NCBI GenBank assembly: GCA_000166095.1
Contig: CP002278.1
Location: 156,001 to 220,000, forward strand
Length of the DNA: 64,000 bases
Reading direction: 5' to 3'
Origin: Methanothermus fervidus DSM 2088
Lineage (GTDB): Archaea > Methanobacteriota > Methanobacteria > DSM-2088 > Methanothermaceae
Below are positions 43,567-51,896 of the stretch, in pieces. Both the position numbers and the translations under genes were made by a program. Numbering within the stretch: the stretch's first letter is position 1; every line of letters begins with the position of its first letter. Under the pieces are notes generated by a model. That model saw only the letters and a program-made list of their open reading frames with translations. It searched no databases and was not told where the DNA came from.

Positions 43567-43576
43567 GTTATATATA
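43567..43576 (+). promoter_or_regulatory. TATA element for the tRNA-Val/tRNA-Phe transcript
   Basis: GTTATATATA ends 23 nt before tRNA-Val, with A-rich DNA just upstream and none of comparable quality elsewhere in the gap. Transcription would start within a few bases of the mature 5' end. Confidence 0.6.
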
Positions 43577-43598
43577 ACCACTTCTAAAAAAATAAAAT

Positions 43599-43672
43599 GG
43601 GCCGGTGGTCTAGTGGCCTAGGATGCCTCCCTGACGAGGAGGTGGTCGCGAGTTCGAATCTCGTCCGGCCCA
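43599..43672 (+). tRNA. tRNA-Val (anticodon GAC)
   Basis: 74 nt. Acceptor GGGCCGG/CCGGCCC, U8 G9, anticodon stem CCTCC/GGAGG with loop CTGACGA (anticodon GAC, codons GUY), T arm GCGAG-TTCGAAT-CTCGT, discriminator A. No encoded CCA. Only 3 nt separate it from tRNA-Phe. Confidence 0.96.
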
Positions 43673-43675
43673 CTT

Positions 43676-43749
43676 GCCGTGGTAGTTCAGCCTGGGAGAA
43701 CGCCGGACTGAAGATCCGGTTGTCGCCGGTTCAAATCCGGCCCACGGCA
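43676..43749 (+). tRNA. tRNA-Phe (anticodon GAA)
   Basis: 74 nt. Acceptor GCCGTGG/CCACGGC, U8 A9, anticodon stem CCGGA/TCCGG with loop CTGAAGA (anticodon GAA), T arm GCCGG-TTCAAAT-CCGGC, discriminator A. No encoded CCA. Its last 19 nt overlap, antisense, the 3' end of the e-MtaB coding sequence. Confidence 0.96.
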
Positions 43750-45014
43750 TCTCCTTTTAAATATGTAGAGGTTGCTTCTTTTATTTTAACTTTTATGATT
43801 TCTCCTGGTTTTCCACTATTGACAATTACTGGGATATATGAACTTGTTCTGCCAATATATCCGCCTTTTTTACCTTTCTCAACAATAAGTACTTTTTGCT
43901 CTGTTCCTACTAGCTTCTTATTTTCTTCCCTCATTATTTTATTTTTTATTTCCTCAATAATTCTTGATCGTTCTTTAACCTCATTATGGTCCAATTCATC
44001 GAGTTTTGAAGATTTTGCTCCGGGACGATGTGCATATCTTGAGGAATGTATGAAGTTGGGTTTTATCTCATTCAAAAGTTCGCATGTCTTCTTAAAGTCC
44101 TCTCTACTTTCTGTTGGAAATCCAACAATGATATCTGTTGCTATACTAATTTCTGGAATTTTTTTTCTGAATTTTCTTACAATCTTTTTGAAATCTTTGA
44201 CTTTATAACCTCTGTTCATGTCCCTCAGTACTTTGTCGCTACCGCTTTGAACAGGTAAATGTAAAAATTTGTATATTTTTTCAGAATCATAGGCATCTAC
44301 CAATTCATCCAAAATTTTTTTAACGTTTTTAGGATGCATCATTCCGACTCTGATCTTAAATTTTCCATCTAAGGATGTTATTTTATTTATTAATGTGGGT
44401 AAGTCACATCCAATATCTCTGCCATATGCTGCAGTATCTTGTGCAGTTAGTTGTATTTCCACACAACCATCTTCTATTGCTTTTTTAACATCTTTTACAA
44501 TAGAATCAAGAGGATAACTATATAGTCTACCTCTTGCAAACCTTGTACAACAGTAACTACAGTTGCCTAGACATCCTTCACAAATTTGAACGATATGGAT
44601 GTGAGAATTAAATCTCTTTTTAGGCATCTCAACCTTAATTTTTGAGTCTTTGCCATATACTTTCTTTTTGTTACCATTTATTACGGATTTTACAACTTCT
44701 GGGGCTTTATGGAGTTTGTGAGGTCCCAACCAAGCAGATTCCGGTGCTATTTTTTTTAATTTTTCAGGATCTATTTCAACCATGCATCCAGCTACTATTA
44801 ACTCTTTTGATTTGTAAGTATTTTGCAATTCTCTAATTCTGTTAATAATTTTGTGTTCAGTTGGCTGTTTTACATAACATGTGTTTAAAATTATGACATC
44901 TGCTTCATCTATACTGTCAACTACCTTAATGTTTTCTTTTTCTAATATTCCTGCAATTATTTGTGAATCTGCTTTATTATATGTACATCCATAGGTTTCT
45001 ATGTAGACTTTCAT
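43731..45014 (-). CDS. tRNA methylthiotransferase, e-MtaB/CDKAL1 type
   Basis: Radical-SAM enzyme that adds a 2-methylthio group to t6A37 of tRNA. 427 aa. The N-terminal MTTase domain has VYIETYGCTYNKADS, LNTCYVK and AGCMVE (three Cys for the auxiliary cluster). The radical-SAM cluster motif is CEGCLGNCSYCCTRFARG near residue 143. The TRAM domain at the end reads KVKIKEATSTYLKGDAVGRI. Its TGA stop is formed by the T loop of the opposing tRNA-Phe gene. Upstream AGGAACC supports the ATG. Confidence 0.9.
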   Translation of the reverse strand: MKVYIETYGCTYNKADSQIIAGILEKENIKVVDSIDEADVIILNTCYVKQPTEHKIINRIRELQNTYKSKELIVAGCMVEIDPEKLKKIAPESAWLGPHKLHKAPEVVKSVINGNKKKVYGKDSKIKVEMPKKRFNSHIHIVQICEGCLGNCSYCCTRFARGRLYSYPLDSIVKDVKKAIEDGCVEIQLTAQDTAAYGRDIGCDLPTLINKITSLDGKFKIRVGMMHPKNVKKILDELVDAYDSEKIYKFLHLPVQSGSDKVLRDMNRGYKVKDFKKIVRKFRKKIPEISIATDIIVGFPTESREDFKKTCELLNEIKPNFIHSSRYAHRPGAKSSKLDELDHNEVKERSRIIEEIKNKIMREENKKLVGTEQKVLIVEKGKKGGYIGRTSSYIPVIVNSGKPGEIIKVKIKEATSTYLKGDAVGRI

Positions 45015-45100
45015 GGTTCCTGATCATCATGTTTTTGACAAAAAAAGTAGATTTCTATATTTTAGTTTTAAAATTTTAAATAAATAAATTTTTTTGGAAT

Positions 45101-45754
45101 TTATTCTTTCCATCCATATTTACCAATAAGGGGTACGAATGCAACTCCCCCTAAATTATGCGTTTCATATTTATTTTCTTTTATCTTTTCAACTAAAATG
45201 AGATTTTGATAAAATCTACTACTCCCCACAGGTATTAATAATTTTCCTCCAACCTTTAATTGTTTTTTTAAAGGAGGAGGTATTTGCGGAGCAGAAGCAG
45301 TTACATATATACGATCATATGGTGCTGCATCTGGGTAGCCAAGTGTACCATCTCCAAATATTACTGTCACTCTGTCATCATACCCAAGTCTCTTTAAATT
45401 ATTTTTTGCCATATTGTATAATGATTTTATGCGTTCTATACTATAAACATGGCCTTCTTTCCCCACAATTTCAGCCACAACAGCAGCATTGTATCCACAG
45501 CCTGCTCCAATCTCAAGAACTTTCATCCCTTTCTTAAGATCAAGAACTTCACATATCATTGCAACCATATGTGGTGCTGAGACTGTTTGTCCTTCTCCAA
45601 TTGGTAATGGCTGATCTAAATATGCATATCGCCTCTGATCAGGTGGTAAGAATTCTTCCCTAGGTACTTTTTCCATTGCTTTTCTAACAGCCTCAGATTT
45701 TATATATCCCATCTCAACAAGCTCTCTTATCAATCTTTCTTTCTCATTTTTCAA
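45101..45754 (-). CDS. pcm: Protein-L-isoaspartate O-methyltransferase
   Basis: Repairs isoaspartyl residues in aged proteins, using SAM. 217 aa. [22 protein letters not shown] includes the substrate-binding region, [13 protein letters not shown] follows, and the SAM-binding motif is [17 protein letters not shown] near residue 82. Useful at high temperature where deamidation is fast. ATGA overlap with the upstream zinc-ribbon gene. Confidence 0.95.
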   Translation of the reverse strand: MKNEKERLIRELVEMGYIKSEAVRKAMEKVPREEFLPPDQRRYAYLDQPLPIGEGQTVSAPHMVAMICEVLDLKKGMKVLEIGAGCGYNAAVVAEIVGKEGHVYSIERIKSLYNMAKNNLKRLGYDDRVTVIFGDGTLGYPDAAPYDRIYVTASAPQIPPPLKKQLKVGGKLLIPVGSSRFYQNLILVEKIKENKYETHNLGGVAFVPLIGKYGWKE

Positions 45755-46368
45755 CTAATCACCAAAGAAGTTAGATCATATTTATATGGAGCATCTGGCT
45801 TTAGAGGAACTGTATATAATCTTTTTATATTCTTAGCTTTATCAGAACCAGTTCTTATTGTTTTCTTTTTGGTTCTTATAGCTCTTATCTTAACTACATG
45901 TTTACCTATTTTTATTGTGTCACCTATCCCAAAAGTAAGATTCCTATCAACCTCTAATTTTTTAGATAATATTTCACCACCAAAGTCAATTGATAATCCT
46001 ATTCTTGCAGGTTTTTCTAATGTGACAGTCCAAAGAGTATCTATATCCTGTGCTTTACATTTTTTAACTCTGGTACCATCACTTTTTTCAATAGATGTTA
46101 TTTTTGATGCTCCACTTTCAGTTTGTATTATATCTCCAACAGAAAATTTTTTACTTGGTAATACAAAAATTTTTTCTTTCCAAGATTTTTCATATTTACT
46201 TACAATTACATTTATTTTTATTGGTATTTCACGTCCTAAAACATCTCTAAAGACTGTGTCACACTTCCTACATCTAAACAATGCTCTTTTAATTTCTTTA
46301 TGTTTCTTTATTTCTGTTTCAGACTTTAAAATCTCAAGATCTCTTGATCCACAATTAGGACATTTCAT
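45751..46368 (-). CDS. HVO_0476-family zinc-ribbon protein
   Basis: 205 aa. An N-terminal zinc ribbon, [12 protein letters not shown] with partner CRKCDTVF (residues 3-40), is followed by two beta-rich repeats of about 70 residues (FSVGDIIQ...IDTLWTVTL and FGIGDTIK...IKRLYTVPL). Widespread uncharacterised archaeal family. GAGG fits the ATG at 46368 (MKCPNCG) better than the one at 46374. Located between hacB and pcm in one transcription unit. Confidence 0.8.
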   Translation of the reverse strand: MKCPNCGSRDLEILKSETEIKKHKEIKRALFRCRKCDTVFRDVLGREIPIKINVIVSKYEKSWKEKIFVLPSKKFSVGDIIQTESGASKITSIEKSDGTRVKKCKAQDIDTLWTVTLEKPARIGLSIDFGGEILSKKLEVDRNLTFGIGDTIKIGKHVVKIRAIRTKKKTIRTGSDKAKNIKRLYTVPLKPDAPYKYDLTSLVIS

Positions 46369-46381
46369 ACTCATTCCTCAT

Positions 46382-46870
46382 TTAAAAAGAATGTTGATTT
46401 CTCTTTAAATATTGTATAATTCCTCCTGCTTTCAAAATATCAAGAATAAATTTATTATATGGCTTTGCTTTAAACACTTTCCCTGTTGTTACATTATGTA
46501 TAATCCCTTCCTCCAATTTAATTTCTAAAAGATCACCGTCACTAGCATTTACATTTGAAATAATTGCTGGTAGTCCTATATTTATAGAATTTCTAAAAAA
46601 TATTCTGGCAAACGATTTAGCGACGATGGCCGAAATGCCTAAATGTTTAAGTACTTTTGCCGCCTGTTCCCTAGATGATCCACATCCAAAATTATTTCCA
46701 GCCACTATTATGTCACCTTTTTTAACTTTTTTTGGAAATTCAGGCCTTATTGGTTCCATTGCATGAGATGCTAGCTCATCTAAATTAAAAGTTCTTAAAT
46801 ACCTTCCAGGGATTATTGTATCTGTATCGATATTGTCACCAAATTTCCAAACTTTACCTTTGATTATCAT
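46382..46870 (-). CDS. hacB: Homoaconitase small subunit (coenzyme B biosynthesis)
   Basis: Small swivelling subunit of an aconitase-family hydro-lyase, 162 aa. The specificity loop reads GRYLRTFNLDEL near residue 23. YLRT is the motif reported to mark methanogen homoaconitase; isopropylmalate isomerase LeuD has YLVY/YLVM-type loops. NNFGCGSSREQA is the conserved substrate-binding segment. The large subunit is not in the window. It overlaps mptG by 4 nt (ATGA). The LeuD alternative remains possible if the enzyme is bifunctional. Confidence 0.82.
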   Translation of the reverse strand: MIIKGKVWKFGDNIDTDTIIPGRYLRTFNLDELASHAMEPIRPEFPKKVKKGDIIVAGNNFGCGSSREQAAKVLKHLGISAIVAKSFARIFFRNSINIGLPAIISNVNASDGDLLEIKLEEGIIHNVTTGKVFKAKPYNKFILDILKAGGIIQYLKRNQHSF

Positions 46871-47841
46871 TTTTTAATTTCAGCTCCTTTGTTTTGTGCA
46901 TTAGTTATTATAACCTCACCTTCATCTCCTATCACTTCTCTAGCTGCATTTGCAATGTCTTTTGCATTACTATCTGTAATTCCATATACGGTTGGGCCAA
47001 ATGAGCTCATACCAGCACATACTGCACCAGCGCTTTTCATATTTTCTATAATTTTGTCTACATATTTACTTTGCAATTCTCTTTCTATTTTTTTGAAACC
47101 TAAATTTTGAATTTTGTTTATACAATCTCCGAACTCTTCTATATCTTTCTCAATCAATGCAGGCAACATTTTCATGAGTATTATGTGACATATTTTCTCA
47201 ACATCTCTTAATGGGATGGGACAATATTTTTTAAAAATATTAACTTCCTTGTTTCCAGATATTGACCTACCACTATATGGCATTGCAACTATAATTTTCC
47301 AATCTTTTGGAAAATTGTAATTTACAAGAATTGGAGGTGGAGAAGCCTTGGAAGCTGAAGATGGAAGAAAATCCTTTTTTTCTGATGTACTATGTCCACC
47401 ATCTACAATAAATCCACCATTTTCAAAAGCTGCTACTCCTATCCCAGATGTTCCTCCACGACCAACTATTTTTGCTAGTGATCTTGCATCACATTCATAA
47501 CCTAAATAATGACTTATTATTTTTGCTGTTGCCAGTGCAGTTTGTGTTCCTGATCCTAATCCTGCATGTGCTGGATATGTTTTTTTTACATTAAACTCAA
47601 AATTAGTATTTTCATCAAAATAATCTAGAGTTTTTTCCGTAGCCATTTTTATTTTATTTATATATTCTTTTTCACTATAAACTTTACCACTAAATTCTAT
47701 CTTACTTCTCTCTGCAGGTTCACCTTTTATTACAATAGATGGTTTTTTCAATGTAATTCCAATTCCACCATCAATTCTTCCTATTTTTCCATTTAAATCT
47801 ATTAAAGTTATATGCAACCTTGAAGGTGTTTTTACTTCCAT
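46867..47841 (-). CDS. mptG: Beta-ribofuranosylaminobenzene 5'-phosphate synthase
   Basis: First committed step joining 4-aminobenzoate (or 4-hydroxybenzoate) to PRPP in methanopterin synthesis. 324 aa of the GHMP-kinase superfold. VKTPSRLHITLIDLNGKIGR at the N-terminus, AHAGLGSGTQTALATAKII near residue 90, and GRGGTSGIGVAAFENGGFIVDGG are diagnostic. Between tes and hacB; methanopterin and coenzyme B genes share one transcript. Confidence 0.94.
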   Translation of the reverse strand: MEVKTPSRLHITLIDLNGKIGRIDGGIGITLKKPSIVIKGEPAERSKIEFSGKVYSEKEYINKIKMATEKTLDYFDENTNFEFNVKKTYPAHAGLGSGTQTALATAKIISHYLGYECDARSLAKIVGRGGTSGIGVAAFENGGFIVDGGHSTSEKKDFLPSSASKASPPPILVNYNFPKDWKIIVAMPYSGRSISGNKEVNIFKKYCPIPLRDVEKICHIILMKMLPALIEKDIEEFGDCINKIQNLGFKKIERELQSKYVDKIIENMKSAGAVCAGMSSFGPTVYGITDSNAKDIANAAREVIGDEGEVIITNAQNKGAEIKK

Positions 47842-47845
47842 GATA

Positions 47846-49318
47846 TCACTTCTTCAAAGGCTTAGAAAATTTTTTCTCAATTATTTCTCTATGAATTGAA
47901 TTCATACTACAGAAAGGTATTATACGACCATCAGGAGTTGCATAATGTATTATACACCTTTTTACACGTTCAATATCAAAATTCCATGGATCCATAAAAT
48001 GCATGCATGATATTAATAAACTTTTGTAATGGAAATCTCCAAGTGCTTCATATGATCTTTCTTTGAAAATTGACAATATTAATTTTTTCATATCAATAGA
48101 TTTTGGTACTTTGGACATCTCCATTATTTTTCTTAAATTAAATGCTAGTCTACCAATTGCTTTAGCTTTTCCTCTAACACCTTTACCTTCAATATCTTTT
48201 TTAAGTTTGTACATTAATTCAAAGAACTCATCCACATTTATGAATCTTGTTATAGGTACAACCTCGTCATCATCTATGAATATATATGTTGCTGCTCCAC
48301 AATGTTGATGACATGTGAATTTCACTTGAGCTTCCCCTTCAAGTGCTTCAATTAATTCTGATATTGGAACTACTGATGATGCAGGATAAAAGTCATCGAC
48401 AGTTATCATGCCTTCCGTCTGTTTTTCAACTAATTTCATAAAGTCAGGTATAGTTATCCTTCCTTCTTCAACATCGTTACTATGAGTTCTTCCTGTAAAG
48501 GAGACGGGTTGAAATGTAATACCACGAATTACATCATGATTATCAATAGCAAACTTAATAATATCGCCTATTTCATGATCATTAACACCCTTAACTAATG
48601 TTGGAACTAATACAATTCCTAAACCAGCCTTCCTACAATTTTCAATTGCATCTAATTTTATAGGTAAGAGATCTTTTCCTCTCAAAGTGATATATGGGTC
48701 ACTAGTAACACCATCAAACTGTAAATAAACGGTGTTTAAACCAGCATTTCTTAGTTTTTTTGGGAATGAAGGATCTTTTCCTAATTTCAATCCATTTGTA
48801 GCTATTTGGACATGTGTAAATCCTTCTTCTCTAGCCAATTTTATTAACTCTAAAATGTCTTTTCTAACTGTTGGTTCTCCTCCAGCATACTGGATTGCAG
48901 GAGTAGGGACGGGTTTATTATTTCTTAGAAGTCTTAACATTTTCCTTATTTCCTCATAAGATGGTTCATATAGATATCCGGATGTAGCAGCATTTGCAAA
49001 ACAAGTAGGACATCTTAGATTACATCTGTTAGTTACATCTATTAGCCCCAATACTGTGTGGCTTTTATGCATTTGACAAAGTCCACAATCTTGAGGACAA
49101 TTTTTTCCATTTGTTTGTGGATTTTTTATTCCATCCCCAACATGTTCATATTTCTCAAATTTTTCATATAATTTGCTATCACTCCAATATGTATTCTTAA
49201 AAGTACCGTGTTCTGGACATTTCTTTGTTATGATGATTCTATTATCTTCTTCAGATATTTCTGCATCAATAGTTTTTAAACATTTAGGACACAAACTTTT
49301 TGTTTTCTTTTTAAGCAC
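47846..49318 (-). CDS. tes: Radical-SAM tetraether lipid synthase (Tes/MJ0619-like)
   Basis: Joins phytanyl chains of archaeol-type lipids to make macrocyclic tetraethers. About 490 aa. N-terminal Cys pairs LCPKCLKT and KCPEHGTF, CPQDCGLCQMHKSH, then the radical-SAM cluster motif CNLRCPTCF near residue 107, with further Cys near the C-terminus (CMHFMDPWN, CIIHY, CSMN), as expected for extra iron-sulfur clusters. Earlier annotations called this family a pterin methyltransferase. GGTG 5 nt upstream supports the GTG at 49318 over the GTG at 49336. Divergent from carS, another lipid gene. Family paralogues exist, so Tes activity is likely but not certain. Confidence 0.8.
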   Translation of the reverse strand: MLKKKTKSLCPKCLKTIDAEISEEDNRIIITKKCPEHGTFKNTYWSDSKLYEKFEKYEHVGDGIKNPQTNGKNCPQDCGLCQMHKSHTVLGLIDVTNRCNLRCPTCFANAATSGYLYEPSYEEIRKMLRLLRNNKPVPTPAIQYAGGEPTVRKDILELIKLAREEGFTHVQIATNGLKLGKDPSFPKKLRNAGLNTVYLQFDGVTSDPYITLRGKDLLPIKLDAIENCRKAGLGIVLVPTLVKGVNDHEIGDIIKFAIDNHDVIRGITFQPVSFTGRTHSNDVEEGRITIPDFMKLVEKQTEGMITVDDFYPASSVVPISELIEALEGEAQVKFTCHQHCGAATYIFIDDDEVVPITRFINVDEFFELMYKLKKDIEGKGVRGKAKAIGRLAFNLRKIMEMSKVPKSIDMKKLILSIFKERSYEALGDFHYKSLLISCMHFMDPWNFDIERVKRCIIHYATPDGRIIPFCSMNSIHREIIEKKFSKPLKK

Positions 49319-49352
49319 ATTTTCACCTTCTATCACTTTTGCATGATTATGA

Positions 49353-49360
49353 TTTTTATA
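49353..49360 (+). promoter_or_regulatory. carS: Box A for carS
   Basis: TTTTTATA, about 50 nt ahead of the carS ATG, predicting a start site near 49384 and a roughly 20-nt leader containing GGAGAG. Confidence 0.5.
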
Positions 49361-49366
49361 GAGCCA

Positions 49367-49374
49367 AATATAAA
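49367..49374 (-). promoter_or_regulatory. tes: Box A for the tes operon
   Basis: The reverse strand reads TTTATATT, predicting a start near 49343 and a leader of about 25 nt with GGTG. It lies 6 bp beyond the carS box, so the two preinitiation complexes would cover each other's DNA. Confidence 0.5.
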
Positions 49375-49404
49375 TTTAAGGAAATAAAAATTGGAGAGAA
49401 TTAT

Positions 49405-49908
49405 ATGGAATTGATTGGTGAGATAATTAATGCTATATTTTTTATATTACCAGCATATATTGCTAACGTAACTGCACTTATCTTTGGTGGAGGTTTGCCT
49501 TTAGATTTTGGAGTTCATTTTATTGATAAAAAAAGATTAATTGGAGACGGTGTTACATGGAAAGGTACTTTAGCTGGAACTTTCTTTGGAACTTTAACAG
49601 GGTTTGTTGAAGGTTTGTTAGTTGGAGAAGTTATGCATAGAACTACTTTAGGATTTCTCCTAGGGTTTGGTGCATTGCTTGGTGATGCATTTGGAAGTTT
49701 CATTAAAAGAAGATTAGGTATAGAGAGAGGCAAACCTGCTCCAATTCTTGATCAGCTGGACTTTGTGGCCGGTGCATTATTATTGGGATCTATTGTCACT
49801 TTACCACCAGCTGAGGTAATATTATTTGTAATAATAATAACCATTATTCTCCATATTTTCACAAATATTATAGCCTATATTTTAAAAATTAAGGATGTTT
49901 GGTATTGA
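49405..49908 (+). CDS. carS: CDP-archaeol synthase
   Basis: Activates digeranylgeranylglyceryl phosphate with CTP before polar head-group attachment. 167-aa membrane protein with about five hydrophobic segments. The conserved cytoplasmic signature is GDAFGSFIKRRLGIERGKPAP followed by LDQLDFVAGALLLG; GDGVTWKGTLAG precedes it. The frame is open upstream, but GGAGAG 6 nt before the ATG at 49405 sets the start. The 3' end overlaps the convergent mfnF by 20 nt. Confidence 0.93.
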   Translation: MELIGEIINAIFFILPAYIANVTALIFGGGLPLDFGVHFIDKKRLIGDGVTWKGTLAGTFFGTLTGFVEGLLVGEVMHRTTLGFLLGFGALLGDAFGSFIKRRLGIERGKPAPILDQLDFVAGALLLGSIVTLPPAEVILFVIIITIILHIFTNIIAYILKIKDVWY

Positions 49909-50911
49909 GATGTTTACTCATCATTATTGCAGATCCTATTGCAGGCATCACTGTGCACTCTTCTTCTGAGAAAAATTTGTCTAACCTTATATTTTCTATT
50001 CCTAAAACATCACATGCTTTTTCTGCAAGCTCCATTCCAAGACCAGTAGTAACAATTAAATTTAATCTTTCCCTGCTTACAACTTCACTAATTGCATCTG
50101 AAACCTGAAGTACTTGTCTATCAGCTATATATTTGCATATTGATAGTATGTCTTTCTTACTCAGTATGTCCATGTCTGCACAAACAACCTTTGCTATTCT
50201 CCTCATAGCATCTTTCTTTGTTTTTCCTCTTCCATCTGGGGTATCACATACATAATCTTTTTTATCTATGTTACCTAATATCAAATGTACATCTGCAGTT
50301 ATTGCAAAAAGTTCAGATGAAACACGGTACCATTTATCATCAATAGGGACCCTGTCAACAATAGTTGCCACATTAGTCCTAAGCATGCCGGTATATACTA
50401 GTTCTCCAGTGTTTAATCTTTCAATATCATATTTACCTCTAGCAGCTTCAGAACCATTTCTTATAGGTATGATGTCTGTGGTAGTACTTCCAATATCAAC
50501 AAGAATACAATCTTCCACAATTCTTCCTACAAGTTCTGCAGTTGCAACCCAATTAGCTGAGGCAACTTTTATTGGATCCTTTTTTGCCTCGTTTGGAGTT
50601 AATATCCCAGAAAAGCTTATATACCCTGTAGGGGCATTTGAAACATTTTCAACTATGTTTAAAATATCTAAAACTCCTTCTTTTTTGTTTTTGTATGCAT
50701 CGCTAAGTTCTGCAGTCATTGTAACTCCTATTCCATCTATTTTACTTTCTTTCTCTAAAAATCCTTTGATAGTATCTTTTAACTTTTCTTTTTCTTTCCA
50801 CACTGGCAGATATTCAAAATCTACATCTATTCTTTTTATTTTATCCTTTTCGAATTCTACTAATGCAAAATCTGTGTTGGCCCCTCCTATATCAAATCCC
50901 ACAATTTTCAT
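49889..50911 (-). CDS. mfnF: Methanofuran biosynthesis protein MfnF (APMF-Glu synthase)
   Basis: Couples gamma-glutamyltyramine to the furan-amine unit, forming the methanofuran core. 340 aa of the hydantoinase A/ASKHA-like fold: VGFDIGGANTDFALVE at the N-terminus, LVDIGSTTTDIIPI near 140, and a C-terminal VTTGLGMELAEKA. Overlaps mfnD by 20 nt, so the last steps are translationally coupled. MfnF is known from Methanocaldococcus. Confidence 0.9.
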   Translation of the reverse strand: MKIVGFDIGGANTDFALVEFEKDKIKRIDVDFEYLPVWKEKEKLKDTIKGFLEKESKIDGIGVTMTAELSDAYKNKKEGVLDILNIVENVSNAPTGYISFSGILTPNEAKKDPIKVASANWVATAELVGRIVEDCILVDIGSTTTDIIPIRNGSEAARGKYDIERLNTGELVYTGMLRTNVATIVDRVPIDDKWYRVSSELFAITADVHLILGNIDKKDYVCDTPDGRGKTKKDAMRRIAKVVCADMDILSKKDILSICKYIADRQVLQVSDAISEVVSRERLNLIVTTGLGMELAEKACDVLGIENIRLDKFFSEEECTVMPAIGSAIMMSKHLNTKHP

Positions 50912-51896
50912 CTATTCTCACCAATTTTAAATCCTTGTCTTCTTTTTTAAATTCAATACAACTCTTTGCGTTGATACTAACTTCAGAAGGTAAAATACCT
51001 TCTACAGAATTAATTATAGCTTCTCCAAGATTGAAATTAACTAATTCTCTTAAGGCAATATATGGTGTAGTTACTCTTGAATTTATTTCAACAACATATA
51101 CTCTATCAGAAACTACTAAATCTACACCTACATATCCTTTTATTCCATCTATGCTTTCAACAGCATTCTTAGCTGTTTTCATAATTGATTTAGCGTTTGG
51201 ATGTTTATATGGGACTAATCCACCTAAATATCTCATTTTTCCGTTTTTTATTGATATGTATTGTCTGTTAAGTGATATTGGCACCGCAATTTTACCATTG
51301 GATAATAGACTAACACTTACATGTTTTCCTTCTATAAATTTTTGCAATAAGTATTTTTCATTGTCAATTTTTTTAAGGCTTAATTCTTCAATTGAATCCA
51401 AAATTTTTATATTTTGACAAGATACACCATCTCTTGGTTTTAAAACCAATTTACCATCTATTTTTTCTTTTTTATAATTTTTAACTTTATATGTTTCTAT
51501 TACATTAACTTTATTTTTTAAAGATTTGTATGTGAGCCATTTATCTGAACATTTCAAAACTGCATCACTATTAGATCCTATTATTTTTATTCCAGAATCT
51601 TCAATCAATTTTGTTAATTTATAAAGTTCCATGTCACTTTCTGGAGCCACAAAAAAACATGAATTAAAATTTGAAATATTTTTTTCAAGCCAATCATAAA
51701 TACTTTCATTTTTCTTTAAAAATAATGGCCTTATAGTTTTGAATTTTCTTATTTCACCTATATTTTCTGATATCAAATAACAAGCATCTAAGCCATCAAG
51801 GTCCTTAAGAATTGCTTCTAACATTGCTTTTCCTTCAATTAATAGTTCTGGATCATTGAGACCTTGGGCAGTTGCATACTCAAATACAAGTATCAA
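50892..51896 (-). CDS. mfnD: Tyramine--L-glutamate ligase (ATP-grasp, methanofuran biosynthesis)
   Basis: ATP-dependent formation of gamma-glutamyltyramine. 334 aa ATP-grasp protein: LVFEYATAQGLNDPELLIEG at the start, CSDKWLTYKSLKNKV, KLVLKPRDGVSCQ (ATP-binding Lys and loop), and the metal-binding C-terminal VEINSRVTTPYI. ATGA overlap with wecC upstream, 20-nt overlap with mfnF downstream. Confidence 0.9.
   Translation of the reverse strand: MILVFEYATAQGLNDPELLIEGKAMLEAILKDLDGLDACYLISENIGEIRKFKTIRPLFLKKNESIYDWLEKNISNFNSCFFVAPESDMELYKLTKLIEDSGIKIIGSNSDAVLKCSDKWLTYKSLKNKVNVIETYKVKNYKKEKIDGKLVLKPRDGVSCQNIKILDSIEELSLKKIDNEKYLLQKFIEGKHVSVSLLSNGKIAVPISLNRQYISIKNGKMRYLGGLVPYKHPNAKSIMKTAKNAVESIDGIKGYVGVDLVVSDRVYVVEINSRVTTPYIALRELVNFNLGEAIINSVEGILPSEVSINAKSCIEFKKEDKDLKLVRIDENCGI

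Noticed and set aside
43597-44208. 203-codon open frame across the tRNA-Val/tRNA-Phe genes
   Set aside because: It reads through two tRNA genes and is antisense to the e-MtaB gene; its sequence matches no family.
46382-46870. Call as isopropylmalate dehydratase small subunit LeuD
   Set aside because: The YLRT specificity loop and co-transcription with mptG favour homoaconitase, though bifunctionality cannot be excluded.
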